Shown here one piece after another: positions 61,392-64,000 of a DNA stretch of 64,000 nt. The position numbers were made by a program, and so were the translations under genes. Numbering within the stretch: position 1 is the first letter of the stretch; every line of letters starts with the position of its first letter. Source of the stretch: Mesorhizobium sp. 65-26 (GTDB taxonomy: Bacteria > Pseudomonadota > Alphaproteobacteria > Rhizobiales > Rhizobiaceae); NCBI GenBank assembly GCA_001899205.1, contig MKVL01000039.1, forward strand, positions 111,602 to 175,601, written 5' to 3'. The notes beneath the pieces are model-generated. The model did not search any database and was not told the DNA's origin. It saw only the letters and a program-made list of their open reading frames with translations.

Positions 61392-62629
61392 CCCGGCCCA
61401 TCGCTCCTCCCAAGCGCAAGAACCCTCTCGCCAGGACGCAACGCCCGCTGCTGCCGCCGTCGGCGCGCAGCAGGACGGCCCACGGTTTGACGCTTGCCGC
61501 CGCCGAGGGCCGCTTCGCCCTGCAACGCTGCGAGGACTGCCAGGCATTTCTCTATCCTCCGCGCGATACATGTCCCCATTGCCTGTCGCATGCCCTGCCC
61601 TTCATCGATGCACCGGTCGGCGGCACGCTGGTCTCCAGCACCACCATCCGCGTTACGAGCGACAGCTACTTTCGCGAGCGCATGCCGTGGCGGCAGGGCA
61701 TCGTCGCGGCGGATTGTGGCCCGCGCATCATCGCCAGCCTGCACGGCGAATGCGTGGAGGGCGTGCGCGTGACGCTATCGCTGCGGCTCGACAAGGCGGG
61801 CCAGGCCGTCGCCTTCGCCACCCCCGTCGAGGAGACGCCCAACATGCATGACGATCCGCAATGGCGGGAACTGACGGCGGACCCCAAGTACCGTCGCGTC
61901 CTCATCACCGACGGCCGCAATCCGGTTGTTCCGGCGCTCGCCAGGGCACTCCTGCAGGCAGGCGCCGCGCATGTCTTTGTCGGCGTTGCCGAAGGCTGGA
62001 AGCCCTTCGCGGGCGAAGCGGCGCTCCGCGCCGTCGAAGGCGCTCAGATCGTGCCGCTCGACCTGACGGACGAACAGTCGGTCGCGGATCTCGCCGCCGA
62101 TATCGGTGCCAAGGTCGACATCCTCGTCAACACCGCCGACCACACGCGACCGGTCCACGTCTTCGACAAGGGCGCGGCGCGCAGGCTGACCGAGACGCTG
62201 GATGCGACGCTCGCCGGCACGATGCGCCTGGCGCACGCTTTCGGCCCGGTTATGCTCGCCCGCGGCGCCGACGGCACGAACGCCGCCGTCGCCTGGGTAA
62301 ACCTCCTGTCCATCTACGCACTCGCGGCGCAGCCCGCCTTCGGCGCCCTGTCTGTCTCGCATGCCGCCTGCCTCTCCCTTTCCCATTGGCTGCGGGCGGA
62401 GCTTAGAGCCGGCGGCGTACGGCTGATGAATGTCTTCTCCGGACCGCTCGACACGGAGTGGTACCAGACCGCGCCGCCGCCGAAAGTCGCGCCCGGACAA
62501 CTGGCCGAAGCCGTCGTCGACGGGCTGCGGCGGGGCCTGGAGGAAATCTATGTGGGCGACGTCGCGAAGGATGTGCGCGAACGGCTGGCCGCCAATCCAA
62601 AGGCCCTGGAGCGGGAGGGTAGCCTATGA
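61388..62629 (+). CDS. Fusion of DUF35 (zinc-ribbon/OB-fold) domain and degenerate SDR domain
   Basis: 413 residues, starting with GTG 61388 that overlaps the thiolase stop. Residues about 35-145 form a DUF35 domain: Cys48/Cys51 and Cys62/Cys65 make the zinc ribbon (RCEDCQAF, DTCPHCL), then the OB fold. Residues about 168-400 resemble an SDR (VLITDGRN, VDILVNTADHTRP, SIYALAAQPAFGALSVSHAA), but the TGxxxGxG loop is lost and the YxxxK pair reads Leu321 and His325; only the Ser308 position is kept. So the second half probably does not oxidise or reduce, and may be structural or bind acyl-CoA. Such a fusion next to a Cys-less thiolase is uncommon. Confidence 0.85.
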   Translation: MTRPIAPPKRKNPLARTQRPLLPPSARSRTAHGLTLAAAEGRFALQRCEDCQAFLYPPRDTCPHCLSHALPFIDAPVGGTLVSSTTIRVTSDSYFRERMPWRQGIVAADCGPRIIASLHGECVEGVRVTLSLRLDKAGQAVAFATPVEETPNMHDDPQWRELTADPKYRRVLITDGRNPVVPALARALLQAGAAHVFVGVAEGWKPFAGEAALRAVEGAQIVPLDLTDEQSVADLAADIGAKVDILVNTADHTRPVHVFDKGAARRLTETLDATLAGTMRLAHAFGPVMLARGADGTNAAVAWVNLLSIYALAAQPAFGALSVSHAACLSLSHWLRAELRAGGVRLMNVFSGPLDTEWYQTAPPPKVAPGQLAEAVVDGLRRGLEEIYVGDVAKDVRERLAANPKALEREGSL

Positions 62630-63423
62630 GCCTGAACGACCGTGCGCCTGACGCCGTTCTCGCCCAACTGGCGGGGCTAGTCGCTGACGGTGGCCTCAAG
62701 CTCGTCGACCTCACCCATACGCTCGACCCGGATTTTCCGACCATCGTCATGCCGCCGGAGCTCGGCCAGTCGGCGCCGTTCCGCATGGAGCGCATCTCCT
62801 GCTACGACGGCGACGGGCCGGCCTGGTACTGGAACAACATTTCCTTCGGCGAGCATACCGGCACGCATTTCGACGCGCCGATCCACTGGTACACCGGCAA
62901 GGACCTGCCGCTGAACACGGTCGACACGTTGCCGACGCGTGACATGATGGCGGCGGCGAATGTCATCGATTGCTCCCGGCAATCGGCGGCGAATGCGGAT
63001 TTCCTGCTTGATGTCGAACACATTCTGGCATGGGAGCGCGAGCAAGGCCCGATCGCGCCGCGAAGCTGGGTGCTGATGCGGACGGACTGGTCGAAAAGAA
63101 CGGGGCGCGACTACGCCAATCTTCTCGACGACGGAGCCCATACGCCCGGGCCTGATGCGGATGTCATCCGCTGGCTCGTCGAGGAGCGCGACATCATCGG
63201 CTTCGGCACCGAGACCATCGGAACGGATGCGGGCCAGGCCGGCCATTTCAGCCCACCCTATCCGGCGCATCATTTCCTGCACGGCGCGGGCCGTTACGGG
63301 TTGCAGTGCCTTGCCAATCTCGATCAGCTACCGCCCAAGGGCGCGATCGTCATCGCGGCGCCGCTGAAGATCAAGCATGGTTCCGGCAGCCCGCTGCGCG
63401 TGCTGGCGCTGGTCGCCGCCTGA
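62626..63423 (+). CDS. Cyclase-family protein (kynurenine formamidase-like fold)
   Basis: 265 residues, ATG overlapping the previous stop as ATGA. The metal motif HTGTHFDAPIHWY (HxGTHxD) and VDLTHTLDPDFPT, GTETIGTD and ANLDQLPPKGA are the marks of the PF04199 cyclase/formamidase family, mostly Mn- or Zn-dependent hydrolases of formamides, lactones or cyclic acyls. Closing gene of the ligase operon. It may hydrolyse a ring or lactone made or released in the route. The exact substrate is unknown. Confidence 0.9.
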   Translation: MSLNDRAPDAVLAQLAGLVADGGLKLVDLTHTLDPDFPTIVMPPELGQSAPFRMERISCYDGDGPAWYWNNISFGEHTGTHFDAPIHWYTGKDLPLNTVDTLPTRDMMAAANVIDCSRQSAANADFLLDVEHILAWEREQGPIAPRSWVLMRTDWSKRTGRDYANLLDDGAHTPGPDADVIRWLVEERDIIGFGTETIGTDAGQAGHFSPPYPAHHFLHGAGRYGLQCLANLDQLPPKGAIVIAAPLKIKHGSGSPLRVLALVAA

Positions 63424-63440
63424 GGCTGGCTCAGCCGCCC

Positions 63441-64000
63441 TCAGCCGACGCAGAGCTGGGCGATCGACCCACCGGGCAGCAAGGCAAACATCACGCCCGT
63501 CGCGGCGAGCAGAAGGCCGAGCAGGCGCCTGCCGCCACGACCGTGGACATGACTGGTCCCGGCGAGCGTGGCTATGCCAAGGGCTGAGAAGATAACGCCT
63601 GGCAGGGCCGCGGCCGCGAAGCCCGCCATGTAGACGGCTCCTGGAACCGGGCCGCCGGTCAGCATGGCCGTGAGCAACGCATTGAAGACCATGGCGCAGG
63701 GCGCAAGCGCCAGGACCGCGCCAAGCCCGACGGTCGATCCGGGTTGCAGCCGCGCGATGACACGCCAAAGTGGTGCCATCTGCCTGAGGGGGTGATCAAG
63801 GCGGCCGATCGGCGGCAGGATGTTGGCGATCGACAGCCCGGTCGCGACGATCATCGCGGCGGCCGCGTAGCGCAGCATGTCCTGGAGGCCGGCGAGAAAG
63901 AGCAGGCTCTGGACATAGTATCCGATACTCCCAGCCATGCCACCGGCAAGGATGTAGACGGCCGCCCGCCCCAGTTGCAGTCGGCTGAGAAAAGAAAGGC
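63441..64000 (-). CDS. UreH/SafE-type (DsbD_2-like) membrane protein, 5' end outside window
   Basis: Polytopic inner-membrane protein, C-terminal 186 residues visible; the frame runs out of the window to the right (LSRLQLGRAAVYILAGGMAGSIGYYV), so an ATG at 63938 is internal. At least four hydrophobic segments; Gly/Pro-rich loops such as GLGAVLALAPCAMVFNALL with a Cys in the sixth-helix-type motif seen in sulfite-exporter/urease-accessory/cytochrome-biogenesis relatives. A His/Gly-rich loop TSHVHGRGGRR lies near the end. Converges with the cyclase gene across 17 bp. Metal or sulfur-compound export is possible. Confidence 0.75.
   Translation of the reverse strand, partial: LSFLSRLQLGRAAVYILAGGMAGSIGYYVQSLLFLAGLQDMLRYAAAAMIVATGLSIANILPPIGRLDHPLRQMAPLWRVIARLQPGSTVGLGAVLALAPCAMVFNALLTAMLTGGPVPGAVYMAGFAAAALPGVIFSALGIATLAGTSHVHGRGGRRLLGLLLAATGVMFALLPGGSIAQLCVG

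Overview
The window is a GC-rich, gene-dense bacterial segment. Gene families and layout (fused peptide-type ABC ATPase, several GMC dehydrogenases, IclR/GntR/LysR catabolic regulators, a HyuAB pair, a stachydrine-demethylase-like flavoprotein) point to an alphaproteobacterium, probably Hyphomicrobiales (Mesorhizobium/Aminobacter-like). That placement is an inference from gene content, not from a marker gene. No rRNA, tRNA, CRISPR array, phage or intact insertion sequence was seen.

Layout. 1-7.5 kb: the end of an upstream locus (POPT-type ABC ATPase cut by the window edge, diaminopimelate epimerase, a zinc aminopeptidase-like lipoprotein) and a large repeat-rich autotransporter. 7.5-38.8 kb: a catabolic island for what looks like a methylated, possibly sulfur-containing, nitrogen compound. 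It holds purU-metF, a persulfide-dioxygenase-like MBL enzyme, an aldo/keto reductase, a GMC oxidoreductase, a Dpp-like ABC importer with a Tat-type binding protein, a GcvT-like/SDR/GMC operon facing a second GcvT-like gene, a monomeric-sarcosine-oxidase-like enzyme, an IclR regulator, an SDR/PYROXD2-like operon, an N-methylproline-demethylase-like flavoprotein with a methionine gamma-lyase-like enzyme, and a hyuA-hyuB-sseA-DAO-VOC operon. 39-44.8 kb: a GntR-controlled operon gntR-mhpF-mhpE-ilvD-like-SDR-VOC. 45.1-57.4 kb: genes on the minus strand encoding two ALDHs, an M20 amidohydrolase, an acyl-CoA ligase, two tandemly duplicated GMC enzymes and a ribose-type ABC ATPase and permease without a binding protein. 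57.6-63.4 kb: a LysR gene divergent from a tightly coupled operon of ligase, Cys-less thiolase-like protein, DUF35-SDR fusion and cyclase. The window closes with the cut end of a UreH/SafE-like membrane protein.

How the genes may work together. The strongest unifying signal is non-coding. A recurring 35-bp array of four half-sites, TTCCA-N5-TGAAA-N5-TTCCA-N5-TGAAA, recurs in front of most transcription units between 9 and 39 kb, including the iclR gene, with a weaker copy at 51 kb. In five cases its edge lies 72-74 bp from the start codon. The half-site matches the known IclR operator TGGAA-N5-TTCCA, so I infer that the IclR protein at 24.8-25.6 kb controls the island. Within the island, methyl groups removed by the GcvT-like proteins could enter tetrahydrofolate, be oxidised by MetF and leave as formate through PurU. 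Flavin oxidases would remove other N-methyl groups, and the lyase, sulfurtransferase and MBL enzyme could handle a released sulfur. The 39-44 kb operon can be drawn as a non-phosphorylating route from a 5-deoxypentose to pyruvate and acetyl-CoA. These pathway assignments are hypotheses.
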